The position numbers and the translations under genes are program-made. Below are positions 34,225 to 42,546 of a DNA stretch of 64,000 bases, piece by piece. The DNA is from Mucilaginibacter segetis (GTDB lineage: Bacteria; Bacteroidota; Bacteroidia; Sphingobacteriales; Sphingobacteriaceae). The first letter of the stretch is position 1. Every line of letters starts with the position of its first letter. Location of the stretch: NCBI RefSeq assembly GCF_016522075.1, contig NZ_JAEHFW010000001.1:310001-374000 (forward strand). The letters run 5' to 3'. The notes below the pieces were generated by a model, which was not told the origin of the DNA, made no database searches, and was given only the letters and a program-made list of their open reading frames with translations.

Positions 34225-35715
34225 ATGGAACAAAAATTATTTGTTTACAACACTTTAACACGCACCAAAGAAGAATTTAAGCCTTTAAATGCCCCGCATG
34301 TGGGTATGTATGTTTGCGGCCCAACTGTATATAGTGATGTTCATTTAGGTAATTGCCGGACCTTTATAAGCTTTGATCTTATATTCAGGTATCTGAAATA
34401 TCTGGGTTATAATGTACGCTACGTACGTAATATTACCGATGCCGGGCATCTGGAGGGAGATGCAGACGAAGGCGAAGATAAAATAACTAAAAAGGCAAAG
34501 CTGGCAAAACTGGAGCCCATGGAAATTGTACAGAAATACACGGTTGATTTCCATAATGTAATGCAAATTTTTAACACTTTGCCGCCAAGTATTGAGCCTA
34601 CGGCAACCGGTCATATTATTGAGCAAATAGAACTTGTGAAAGGTATAATGGAAAAAGGTTATGCCTACGAAGTGGACGGATCGATATATTTTGATGTAGA
34701 AAAGTATAACCAAACGCAAGATTACGGAGTATTAAATGGCCGTAAACTGGAAGACATGCTCAACAATACCCGTGATCTGGGCGGGCAGAATGAAAAGCAT
34801 GGCAAACTTGATTTTGCCTTGTGGATAAAGGCCAAACCCGAGCACTTAATGAAATGGCCTTCGCCGTGGGGACTGGGTTTCCCCGGCTGGCATTTGGAAT
34901 GTTCTGCTATGAGCAATAAGTATTTAGGGCACCAGTTTGATATTCATGGTGGCGGTATAGATTTAATGCCTACCCATCATACTAATGAAATTGCTCAAAA
35001 TGTAGCGTGCTGCGGTAAAAATCCGGCTACGTATTGGTTACACACTAATATGCTGACAATTAATGGTCAAAAAATGTCCAAATCATTGGGGAATAGCTTT
35101 TTACCGCATGAATTGTTTTTAGGTACACATCCTTTGTTAAAGAAGGGTTATAGCCCTATGACGGTTCGTTTCTTTTTCCTGCAAGCCAGTTACCGCAGCA
35201 CAGTTGATTTTTCAAACGAGGCTATTGAGGCTGCTGAAATATTTTATAAAAGGCTTGCAGAAGCTGCCAAAAAGTTAACCACGCTTAAACAAAGTTCTGT
35301 AGTTCCTGTTGATGAAGAATCAGAAAATATTATAAACGCATTTTGCGATGATTGTTTTGCCGGGATGAATGACAATTTTAATTCGCCGAAGACGTTAGAT
35401 GCTCTGAATAATTTATCTAAATGGATAAATTCGTACACAGCAAATACCAGAAATTCAGGAGAGATATCAGTAGAGACATTTGAAAGAATGAAGGCAACGT
35501 ATAATGATTTCTTTTTTGATGTATTAGGATTAAAATTAGAAGATACTGATAATACTGATACTGATAAATTACTTGATCTGATCATTAATTTGCGTAACCA
35601 AGCTAAGTTGAATAAGGATTATGCTACATCTGACAGCATAAGAGACGGATTAAAAAAGATCGGTTTTCAATTAAATGATAATAAACAAGGCACAACCGAT
35701 TGGGTGAAAAGCTAA
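34225..35715 (+). CDS. cysS: Cysteinyl-tRNA synthetase
   Basis: Class I aminoacyl-tRNA synthetase, 496 residues. Zinc-binding and ATP motifs are in CGPTVYSDVHLGNCRTF (HIGH variant HLGN), with zinc ligands in WHLECSAMS and HHTNEIAQ, and the second ATP motif is KMSKSLGN. The C-terminal anticodon-binding helical domain includes a segment with repeated Asp/Thr (LEDTDNTDTDK). Monocistronic by appearance. Confidence 0.97.
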   Translation: MEQKLFVYNTLTRTKEEFKPLNAPHVGMYVCGPTVYSDVHLGNCRTFISFDLIFRYLKYLGYNVRYVRNITDAGHLEGDADEGEDKITKKAKLAKLEPMEIVQKYTVDFHNVMQIFNTLPPSIEPTATGHIIEQIELVKGIMEKGYAYEVDGSIYFDVEKYNQTQDYGVLNGRKLEDMLNNTRDLGGQNEKHGKLDFALWIKAKPEHLMKWPSPWGLGFPGWHLECSAMSNKYLGHQFDIHGGGIDLMPTHHTNEIAQNVACCGKNPATYWLHTNMLTINGQKMSKSLGNSFLPHELFLGTHPLLKKGYSPMTVRFFFLQASYRSTVDFSNEAIEAAEIFYKRLAEAAKKLTTLKQSSVVPVDEESENIINAFCDDCFAGMNDNFNSPKTLDALNNLSKWINSYTANTRNSGEISVETFERMKATYNDFFFDVLGLKLEDTDNTDTDKLLDLIINLRNQAKLNKDYATSDSIRDGLKKIGFQLNDNKQGTTDWVKS

Positions 35716-35804
35716 CCACGTGTCATAACAAATAAACATGGGCTGTTTATCTGTTATATCAACTAAAATAATTACTAAATTGCCCGTAAATCTATTGCAA
35801 TACT

Positions 35805-36668
35805 ATGAAGAAATTAATATTAGCCGCTGTAATTTTATCAGGATTTAGCACCTTAACATTTGCCCAAACCAATACTGTTGAAGTAAGCAAGGTAATAGAT
35901 GCTGAAAAAGATTTTAATAAATTGGTTGAGCGTAAAGGAATAAAAGACGGATTTTTAGCTGTTGCTGATATAGAAGGAATTGTTTTTAAACCTCAGCCGG
36001 TTAAGATCACGGAATTTTATAATAGCATAGATAAGCAACCCGGTCAGTTAAAATGGGAGCCAAAGTTTGCCCGTATCTCCGCAAATGGCGATCTGGCTTT
36101 TACAGCCGGCCCTTATGTTTATCAAAACGGAAAATCGGATGACGATAAGGTTTTTGGAGATTATGTATCAATATGGCGTGTTGATGCAGATAATAAATTA
36201 AAATTACTTCTTGATCTGGGTATTCAACATCCGGAAGCTGATGCAGAGAGCATAGAGGATTTCAAAGAACCTGATCTGTCAAAGCAAACTGCTCCAAGTA
36301 AAGATCCCTTTAACGGTAAAAATGTAATATTGGCTACAGATAAGATGTTTAATCATGCATTAACCATATCTTCACTTGCTGCATATAAGGAGTTTTTAAG
36401 TCCGGAAGGCAGATACTATTTCCCTGGTTTTTATCCGATTATTGGTGTAGATAAGACATTGAAATTTTTGGATAATGAGGATGTAAGTATTTCTGCTGAA
36501 ACTATAAATGCAGGCCGTTCTACGAGTAACGATCTTGCTTATAGTTATGGTAAAGCACGTATTAAAAAAGGCAACATAGTTAACAACTATAATTACGTAC
36601 GTATCTGGGAAATAGATGCATCACATAAGTGGAATATATTGCTTGAAGTATTTTCTACCGTTGAATAA
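35805..36668 (+). CDS. Exported protein with two NTF2-like domains
   Basis: A 287-residue protein with a clear signal peptide (about 1-20, ending TFAQ). The mature part looks like two SnoaL/DUF4440-like units: about 25-150 (VIDAEKDFNKLVERKGIKDGFL ... WRVDADNKLKLLLDLG) and 165-287 (ATDKMFNHALTISSLAAYKEFL ... WEIDASHKWNILLEVF). The shared ending W(R/E)(V/I)DAxxKxxLLLxx supports an internal duplication. NTF2-like folds bind small molecules or act as lyases or isomerases; no catalytic residues are clear here. Probably periplasmic. No operon partner; convergent with moxR. Confidence 0.75.
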   Translation: MKKLILAAVILSGFSTLTFAQTNTVEVSKVIDAEKDFNKLVERKGIKDGFLAVADIEGIVFKPQPVKITEFYNSIDKQPGQLKWEPKFARISANGDLAFTAGPYVYQNGKSDDDKVFGDYVSIWRVDADNKLKLLLDLGIQHPEADAESIEDFKEPDLSKQTAPSKDPFNGKNVILATDKMFNHALTISSLAAYKEFLSPEGRYYFPGFYPIIGVDKTLKFLDNEDVSISAETINAGRSTSNDLAYSYGKARIKKGNIVNNYNYVRIWEIDASHKWNILLEVFSTVE

Positions 36669-36674
36669 GGTATA

Positions 36675-37640
36675 TTAAAACAGTTGTTCAATAATATCGC
36701 TTGCTGATAATCCTTCGGCTTCGGCATGGTAGCTGCGTACAATACGATGGCTCAAAATGGGCTTAGCCACGGCCTGTACATCTTCAATATCAGGCGAATA
36801 CTTGCCATTTAAAACCGCATGGCATTTTGCACCTAAAATTAAAAACTGAGATGCACGCGGCCCGGCTCCCCAATTGAGTAAGCGCTTAATAGATGCTGGA
36901 GCGAATTCGCTGTCGGGTCGTGTTTTTGATACTAATTTAACGGCATATTCGAACACGTTATCGGCAACAGGGATATTTCTTATTAATTTTTGAAAATAGA
37001 TGATCTGCTCGGCATTTAGTTGCTTATTTACGTTTACATGTGCAGTACTGGTAGTGTTTTTTACTACCTGCAATTCCTCTTTAAAGGTAGGGTAGGTTAA
37101 AGCCACATTAAACATAAACCGATCTAACTGTGCTTCAGGCAAAGGATATGTTCCTTCCTGCTCAATAGGGTTTTGGGTAGCCAATACAAAAAATGGCTGA
37201 GCTAGTTTATGTGTTACCCCTGCAGCGGTAACTGCTTTTTCCTGCATAGCCTCTAATAAGGCTGCCTGTGTTTTTGGAGGCGTACGATTTATTTCATCAG
37301 CAAGGATGATATTGGAAAAAACAGGGCCCGGTATAAATTTAAAATTACGATCCTCACCCAATATCTCTGCACCAATAATATCAGATGGCATCAGATCAGG
37401 AGTGAATTGGATTCGTTTAAAATCAAGATCGAGTACCTGTGCTACAGTTTGCACCAGTAAAGTTTTTGCTAAACCGGGTACGCCAACTAATAAGCAGTGG
37501 CCATTACTGAAAATGGATATCATTACAAATTTGATAACCTCTTCCTGGCCAATAATTACTTTTCCAATTTCAGTACGAATTTGCTGATATTTATTTTTTA
37601 ATTCATCAGCAGCATCAACATCTGAGTGGTGTTGCGTCAT
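36675..37640 (-). CDS. MoxR family AAA+ ATPase
   Basis: 321-residue AAA+ chaperone-like ATPase. Walker A is GVPGLAKTLL, Walker B is IILADEINRTPP, and sensor 1 is VLATQNPIEQEGTYPLPEAQLDRF, the MoxR signature. The C-terminal lid (SIKRLLNWGAGPRASQFLILGAK) is intact. MoxR proteins usually work with DUF58 and VWA-domain partners to assemble or activate complexes; no such partner lies downstream here, because the next gene is convergent. The upstream neighbour, 2 bases away, is a SurA-like PPIase, so an envelope role is possible. Confidence 0.92.
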   Translation of the reverse strand: MTQHHSDVDAADELKNKYQQIRTEIGKVIIGQEEVIKFVMISIFSNGHCLLVGVPGLAKTLLVQTVAQVLDLDFKRIQFTPDLMPSDIIGAEILGEDRNFKFIPGPVFSNIILADEINRTPPKTQAALLEAMQEKAVTAAGVTHKLAQPFFVLATQNPIEQEGTYPLPEAQLDRFMFNVALTYPTFKEELQVVKNTTSTAHVNVNKQLNAEQIIYFQKLIRNIPVADNVFEYAVKLVSKTRPDSEFAPASIKRLLNWGAGPRASQFLILGAKCHAVLNGKYSPDIEDVQAVAKPILSHRIVRSYHAEAEGLSASDIIEQLF

Positions 37641-37642
37641 AA

Positions 37643-39022
37643 TCAGGGGTTAGTTTGAGCAGTTGTTTCGGGTGTAATCCATCCTTTTAACTGTTCACAT
37701 GACTGATATTCAGGATCAATTTTTATAAATGTTTCCTTTCTGCGTTTTTCAAACCATTCGCTTACTGTACGGTTAAGCTTATCGTTCGTGGCATCTTCTT
37801 TCAACTTAGCGAAATCCTGATCGAGGTTGGCTCTATGAGCGTCTGTTACCGATTTTAAGTAAAGTATTTTATAACTTTTTTTACCCGTTTGCGGATCTGT
37901 AAAAAGTTGAGGTTTTGAAATACTACCCACCTTCATCGTATCGGTTATAAGGGCTATCTGCGGATCAAGCTTATCAGTAGGAATATAAGTAGAGCGTGTT
38001 TGCACATTTTCGGCATTCAGCATCATACCGCCGTTATATTTTGTTTCTTTATCATCAGAGTAATAAGAGGCGGCACTTGAAAAATCAATTTTCTTATCCT
38101 TATTTAATAAAGTATAAACGCTATCGGCAGTAGCTTTAGCACGATCTAAACTTGCCTGGGTAATTGCAGGTATAATTAAAATATGACGCACATGTACCTG
38201 TTCGCCCCTTCGCTCAATCACTTGTAAAAAGTGAAAGCCAAAGTCCGATTCAAAAACAGGCGATATTTCACCTGCCTTTAACTTAAAGGCCATTGCTGCA
38301 AATTCTTTTACGTAAGTAGTTCTGTCACCAAATCCAAGATCCCCGCCTTCTGGTGCGGATCCGGGATCCTGTGAGTATAATCTGGCGAGAGTTGCAAAAT
38401 CTTCACCTTTTTTTACCCTTGCCCTTAGATCTTCAGCCTTTTTTTTAGCGAATTCTTTTTCTTCCTTATTTAATTTGGGGTCAAAAACTATTTCACCCAC
38501 CTCTACTTCTTTATTATAATAGGGTATACTATCTTTTGGAATACTTTCAAAATATTTGCGCACATCCTGCGGAGTAGTATTTACATTTTCGGTTATTTTT
38601 TGACGCATGCGCTGTGCAATCAAATTCTCTTTAATATCAGGTCTTATCTCATCTTTGTATTGAATAATGGAGCGACCAAGGAATTCCTCCAACCTGTCCT
38701 GTCCGCCTGCTCTTTGAATGTAAGAGCGCATCCGCCGGTCAATATCAGCATCAACTTCTTCATCCTTAACTTGTACGCTATCAATTACAGCTTGTTGAGC
38801 CAATAACTTTTGAGTGAGCTGATTTTGTAGTAACTGGCATTTAAAAGCCGGATTAGGTCGTTGGCCGCTGAGCAGATATTGTGCATACTGTAGTTCGATA
38901 TCTGACTGCAATATAATACCGTTACCCACTACAGCCGCTATTTTATCAATTGTACGTTGCTGGGCTTTTGCTACTGAAATAACTAAAAGAATATTTAAAA
39001 TGAATACACCAATTTTTTTCAT
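37643..39022 (-). CDS. SurA-like periplasmic peptidylprolyl isomerase
   Basis: Outer-membrane-protein chaperone candidate. The signal peptide MKKIGVFILNILLVISVAKAQ supports the start at 39022 (459 residues); the longer open frame adds 17 non-conserved residues. The N-terminal SurA-type helical domain (about 25-160) is followed by two parvulin domains: the first is complete (EVEVGEIVFDP ... SQDPGSAPEGGDLGFG ... FESDFGFHFLQVIERRG), the second more divergent (VRHILIIPAITQASLDRAK onward). A C-terminal segment returns to the chaperone domain. It is 2 bases upstream of moxR on the same strand. Confidence 0.88.
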   Translation of the reverse strand: MKKIGVFILNILLVISVAKAQQRTIDKIAAVVGNGIILQSDIELQYAQYLLSGQRPNPAFKCQLLQNQLTQKLLAQQAVIDSVQVKDEEVDADIDRRMRSYIQRAGGQDRLEEFLGRSIIQYKDEIRPDIKENLIAQRMRQKITENVNTTPQDVRKYFESIPKDSIPYYNKEVEVGEIVFDPKLNKEEKEFAKKKAEDLRARVKKGEDFATLARLYSQDPGSAPEGGDLGFGDRTTYVKEFAAMAFKLKAGEISPVFESDFGFHFLQVIERRGEQVHVRHILIIPAITQASLDRAKATADSVYTLLNKDKKIDFSSAASYYSDDKETKYNGGMMLNAENVQTRSTYIPTDKLDPQIALITDTMKVGSISKPQLFTDPQTGKKSYKILYLKSVTDAHRANLDQDFAKLKEDATNDKLNRTVSEWFEKRRKETFIKIDPEYQSCEQLKGWITPETTAQTNP

Positions 39023-39151
39023 GAATCTTTGTTGAACTAATTTACGGATCATCCTGCTCCGTTTAATATGCAAATTTCGGTAAAAATATTTATAATAACG
39101 TATAATTAAGCCGATGCGCTAATATGGTTATAATGCTTGAACAGGATTGAT

Positions 39152-39159
39152 TACTTTTG
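39152..39159 (+). promoter_or_regulatory. Candidate -7 box TACTTTTG
   Basis: Exact TAnnTTTG match 19 bases before the chosen ATG of the small gene ahead of rdgB. It supports starting translation at 39179 rather than at the TTG at 39137. Confidence 0.5.
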
Positions 39160-39178
39160 GTTAAAAAATGTTAAATAT

Positions 39179-39682
39179 ATGAAGGTGGAAAACCCAGCTG
39201 CATTTGATTTTATAATGCATGAAGAACTTTATTTATTACATCATGATAAAACGAAGCATGGCACCACTCAGGCTGATGCCTTACCTGTAGAAACGCTTGA
39301 GCCCGATTTTAATTATATGGGCAACAGGAGCAGCAGCTATCTTATTCTTGTAAATTATAAGGATAGCGAATTTTTACCACTTGAACATAATACCGCGCTT
39401 GAAAGTATGCTGAACCGTAAGGATATGCAGTTAAAAGATGTTGCAATAGTGAATATGTTTAACTGCCAACTAACCAACATGCAAATGTTAACAGCTTTTT
39501 TTAATCCGCAAAAGCTTATCATTTTTGGAAACGATGCTTTACCGCAGGATATGGAAGCCCCCGAACTTAATAATCCCCAAAAAACAGAGAAACACGCAGT
39601 ATTATTTACACTTAGTTTTGAGCAAATGATGCAAAGCAACGAGTATAAAAAAGCATTTTGGGAACAAATGAAAATATTTTAA
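39179..39682 (+). CDS. Uncharacterised 167-residue protein upstream of rdgB (possible HolD-like fold)
   Basis: No family that I can name with confidence. The start was set at ATG 39179 (MKVENPAAF); the TTG further upstream would overlap the -7 box. It is cytoplasmic and acidic. The core alternates strands and helices: SSYLILVNY, VAIVNMFN, KLIIFGND, AVLFTLSF, and ends with a helix FEQMMQSNEYKKAFWEQMKIF. This order and the final leucine/serine-strand, helix with Trp-Glu-Gln resemble the DNA polymerase III psi subunit (HolD), but the similarity is by eye only. Its stop is 1 base before rdgB, so the two are an operon. Confidence 0.7.
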   Translation: MKVENPAAFDFIMHEELYLLHHDKTKHGTTQADALPVETLEPDFNYMGNRSSSYLILVNYKDSEFLPLEHNTALESMLNRKDMQLKDVAIVNMFNCQLTNMQMLTAFFNPQKLIIFGNDALPQDMEAPELNNPQKTEKHAVLFTLSFEQMMQSNEYKKAFWEQMKIF

Positions 39683-39683
39683 G

Positions 39684-40265
39684 ATGCAGCAACTGGTATT
39701 CGCTACAAATAATCGTCATAAGGTTGAGGAAGTTTCAGCTAAAATAAAGGGAGAAATTAAGATACTAACACTCGCAGATATTGGTTGTTATGACGACATT
39801 GCTGAGACAGGTTTAACATTTGCAGAAAATGCGTCAATTAAAAGCCACTTTATAAACCGCAATTATAAATTGAACTGCTTTGGTGACGATAGCGGGTTGG
39901 AAATTGAAGCGTTAAATAATGAGCCGGGAATTTACTCGGCCAGGTATGCCGGCACCCATGGCGATCATCAGGCTAATATTGAAAAAGTACTTAAGAAATT
40001 AGCGGGTAACCCTAATCGAAATGCACGCTTCCGCACAGTTATATCACTGATTTGGCACGAAAAAGAATATTTTTTTGAAGGGGTAATAAAAGGAAATATC
40101 CGCACGGAGTGCACAGGTGTAAAAGGTTTTGGATACGACCCGATTTTTGAGCCCGAAGGTTATAACATCACTTTTGCTGAAATGGACCTGGACGAAAAGA
40201 ACAAAATAAGCCATCGTGCTAAATCTGTTGAAAAATTGATCAGCTTTATAAACACCCAAAGCTAA
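39684..40265 (+). CDS. rdgB: XTP/dITP diphosphohydrolase (RdgB/HAM1 family)
   Basis: House-cleaning nucleotide pyrophosphatase that hydrolyses non-canonical purine triphosphates such as dITP and XTP. It starts with LVFATNNRHKVEEV (the family (T/S)NNxxK motif). DDSGLEIEALNNEPGIYSARYAG holds the catalytic Asp, and GFGYDPIFEPEGY and KNKISHRAKSVEKL complete the signature. 193 residues, standard. It follows an unknown small gene at 1 base and is convergent with the OstA-like gene. Confidence 0.96.
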   Translation: MQQLVFATNNRHKVEEVSAKIKGEIKILTLADIGCYDDIAETGLTFAENASIKSHFINRNYKLNCFGDDSGLEIEALNNEPGIYSARYAGTHGDHQANIEKVLKKLAGNPNRNARFRTVISLIWHEKEYFFEGVIKGNIRTECTGVKGFGYDPIFEPEGYNITFAEMDLDEKNKISHRAKSVEKLISFINTQS

Positions 40266-40272
40266 CAATCTC

Positions 40273-42495
40273 CTAATTGCTGATAACCGTTGAATCGGTT
40301 TTAACCTTTAAACGTACAGGTTTAACGTGTAAAGTATCATTAGCGGGTTTTGAAGTGGAATCTAATGGCGCTTTATCCGGTGGTGGTGGTGCAGTAACCG
40401 GCGGATCAGATAAAGAACGCTTTTCCGGAGCTTTTTTGTCTTTAATTAAGTTAGGAGCAGAAGGTGATTTGTTGGTGGTGGAATCGGACCCTTTGCGGTT
40501 TGTTTTTTTATTATAAGATGGAATTATCGACTCTTTGGAAACCGGTCTCTCCTTAGGTTTCCATATAAATCCCTTTAAGATCCGCTCATCCTCGGTAAAC
40601 TTATCTAACGGGCCATAACGATGTTCGGGTTTTGTAATGTTGATGATATCAGTCGGACTGTTATTTTTAAAAAAAATACGCATGCGGCTGGTTAATGATC
40701 GCTCCATACCGGATATTTTCCCGCTATCACGAGAAAAGTAAATGCTTTCGGCATTACCCGATATATACATACGCGAGAGCTTGTCATCCTTGAAATATCC
40801 GCGCATTTTTTTTCCGGCTATCTGGTTAAAATGGGTTGAATCTTCTTTTTCAACGTTTACAATAAAAGCTGAAGGATATAAATCCATAGTATACAACTTT
40901 TTATTTTTCATTTTTAAATTAATGGTATCAGCAGATAATTGTGAACCTTGGGTCCAGATAATTGGCTGTATAAAACATCTTAATGTTGAATCGCTGTAAC
41001 TATAGAACATAGAGTCGGCTTTGGCCTGCAGATCCGATTTAAACAGCTTTGCATGATGGTATGCCCTAATTATCCTGACACGTGCGGTATCACTTAAAAC
41101 TACATTTTCAGTAAAAAATGCAGGGTCTGTTTCAACTTCAGGTTCAGCTGCTATTTTTTGCGAAACCTTTTTTGTTGTATCAACAGCTGTTTTTTTGGGA
41201 GTGAGTTTACCGAATATAAGCGGGTGTAAATAACCGGTTTCGATATTTCTTCCCGGATGTTTTAGACTTAATAACGGAGCTCGTGTTTTTGGTGTTGCTG
41301 CCTGTTTTTTTGTTTTTTTTGCGGTGTCCGGTATAGAGGATAATCGCTGCTTCTCCAATAAAAGTTTGTAATTCTTGAACGTTAATATTTGCGTATCTAA
41401 GGTGTCAGCAGATATGTATATCGAATCGCGTTTTATTTTTTCAGCAGGGCCGGCGGGGGCATTGCGCAGGGTATCCGGCGCAACTTTTACACTATCACCT
41501 ACAGGCACAAGCGTGATTTTAGGAATAGTGTTTTTTACCGGTGGCTTAAATGTTTTTACCACCTTACTTTTTACAGGGACAGCTGTTGTATCGGTTTGTG
41601 TGGTGTCTTTTTGTTCGGTAACAATAACTACATAAGGATCTCTGGTAACAACAGTTCTTTCTTCATCTTTATAGTAATTAGCCAAATCTCCCCGAAGTGT
41701 TATTTTTTGTTCATTATCGTTAAATACAACATGCTTTACCGCCCGCCCAAATCCTTTAATACGATCATAAAATAAACTGTCACCTTTTAATGTTTTTGTT
41801 CCTTGTTTATACAGGTTGTTCTTATCAAAAAAGGCTTGTTCTGTTTGTGTGTCATAGGTGCCGTGTTCGGTATATAGGGTGTCTTTTTTGTCTTTAGTGT
41901 CGTAAATATTAGTAGGCCCGTAAAAATAAGCTATTCTGCTGCCGCTGTTATATCTTAAAGTATCAGTTTTGATCAAAGCATCGGGGGTTAATAATACTAC
42001 GTTATACCTGAAATAGGCATCGCGCGAAAAGGCAAAATAATATCCGTTTTTACTGGTAAGTGTATTGTCTTTGTTTATCAGCTTACCACCGCCTGTATAA
42101 GTACCTATTCGTGTGGCCGTATTATAGGTAAGGTAATTGGTTGTTAAGGTAGCATCTCTATCAATTAACTTAACATTATCTGTAAGTACCGCAATTTTGG
42201 TGTTACCGTTATAATTTAGTTTGTCTGAAAAAATATTAAGGGTATCGCCCTGGGTAATGTTAACATGGCCAAAAGCATCAAAAGCATTATCCTGTAAATA
42301 GAAGTAAGCACTATCTGACCGCATTATGGAATAATCCTGCTGAAACACGCCACGATAAACTTTTGTTACATCCTTGCCGTTAATTTTAATAATTTCGGTA
42401 CTTGATGACTGTATAAGGTTTACAACAGATTTTTTCTGGGCAAATACTGTAACAGTTATTAACGTTAAAATAAAGCTTAAGACGTATTTTATCAC
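40273..42495 (-). CDS. OstA-like (LptA/LptD N-domain) protein
   Basis: 740-residue exported protein. After the signal peptide (about 1-19, ending VFAQ) comes a beta-jellyroll of OstA/LptA type repeats (residues about 30-300; repeated D(S/T)xxYxxxxxxAxxxGxVxI phrases such as SDSAYFYLQDNAFDAFGHVNI). The middle (about 300-450) is Lys/Thr/Pro-rich low complexity, and OstA-like repeats return around 480-620. It lacks the barrel of LptD, so it may act as an LPS bridge component together with LptC (51406-51987), or as a scaffold. Divergent from tilS. Confidence 0.8.
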   Translation of the reverse strand: MIKYVLSFILTLITVTVFAQKKSVVNLIQSSSTEIIKINGKDVTKVYRGVFQQDYSIMRSDSAYFYLQDNAFDAFGHVNITQGDTLNIFSDKLNYNGNTKIAVLTDNVKLIDRDATLTTNYLTYNTATRIGTYTGGGKLINKDNTLTSKNGYYFAFSRDAYFRYNVVLLTPDALIKTDTLRYNSGSRIAYFYGPTNIYDTKDKKDTLYTEHGTYDTQTEQAFFDKNNLYKQGTKTLKGDSLFYDRIKGFGRAVKHVVFNDNEQKITLRGDLANYYKDEERTVVTRDPYVVIVTEQKDTTQTDTTAVPVKSKVVKTFKPPVKNTIPKITLVPVGDSVKVAPDTLRNAPAGPAEKIKRDSIYISADTLDTQILTFKNYKLLLEKQRLSSIPDTAKKTKKQAATPKTRAPLLSLKHPGRNIETGYLHPLIFGKLTPKKTAVDTTKKVSQKIAAEPEVETDPAFFTENVVLSDTARVRIIRAYHHAKLFKSDLQAKADSMFYSYSDSTLRCFIQPIIWTQGSQLSADTINLKMKNKKLYTMDLYPSAFIVNVEKEDSTHFNQIAGKKMRGYFKDDKLSRMYISGNAESIYFSRDSGKISGMERSLTSRMRIFFKNNSPTDIINITKPEHRYGPLDKFTEDERILKGFIWKPKERPVSKESIIPSYNKKTNRKGSDSTTNKSPSAPNLIKDKKAPEKRSLSDPPVTAPPPPDKAPLDSTSKPANDTLHVKPVRLKVKTDSTVISN

Positions 42496-42513
42496 AATGG
42501 CAAAATTAGTTTT

Positions 42514-42542
42514 TTGCTGGGGTTATTAAATTAATAATTTTG
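42514..42542 (+). promoter_or_regulatory. Candidate tilS promoter, -7 box 4 bases before ATG
   Basis: TTG (42514-42516) and TAATTTTG (42535-42542) are separated by 18 bases, one short of the usual 19. The box ends four bases before the ATG, implying a leaderless or nearly leaderless mRNA. Confidence 0.6.
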
Positions 42543-42546
42543 ACGA

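Noticed and set aside
39023..39073. N-terminal extension of the SurA-like gene
   Set aside because: The ATG at 39022 starts directly at the signal peptide; the upstream residues are basic and unconserved in pattern.
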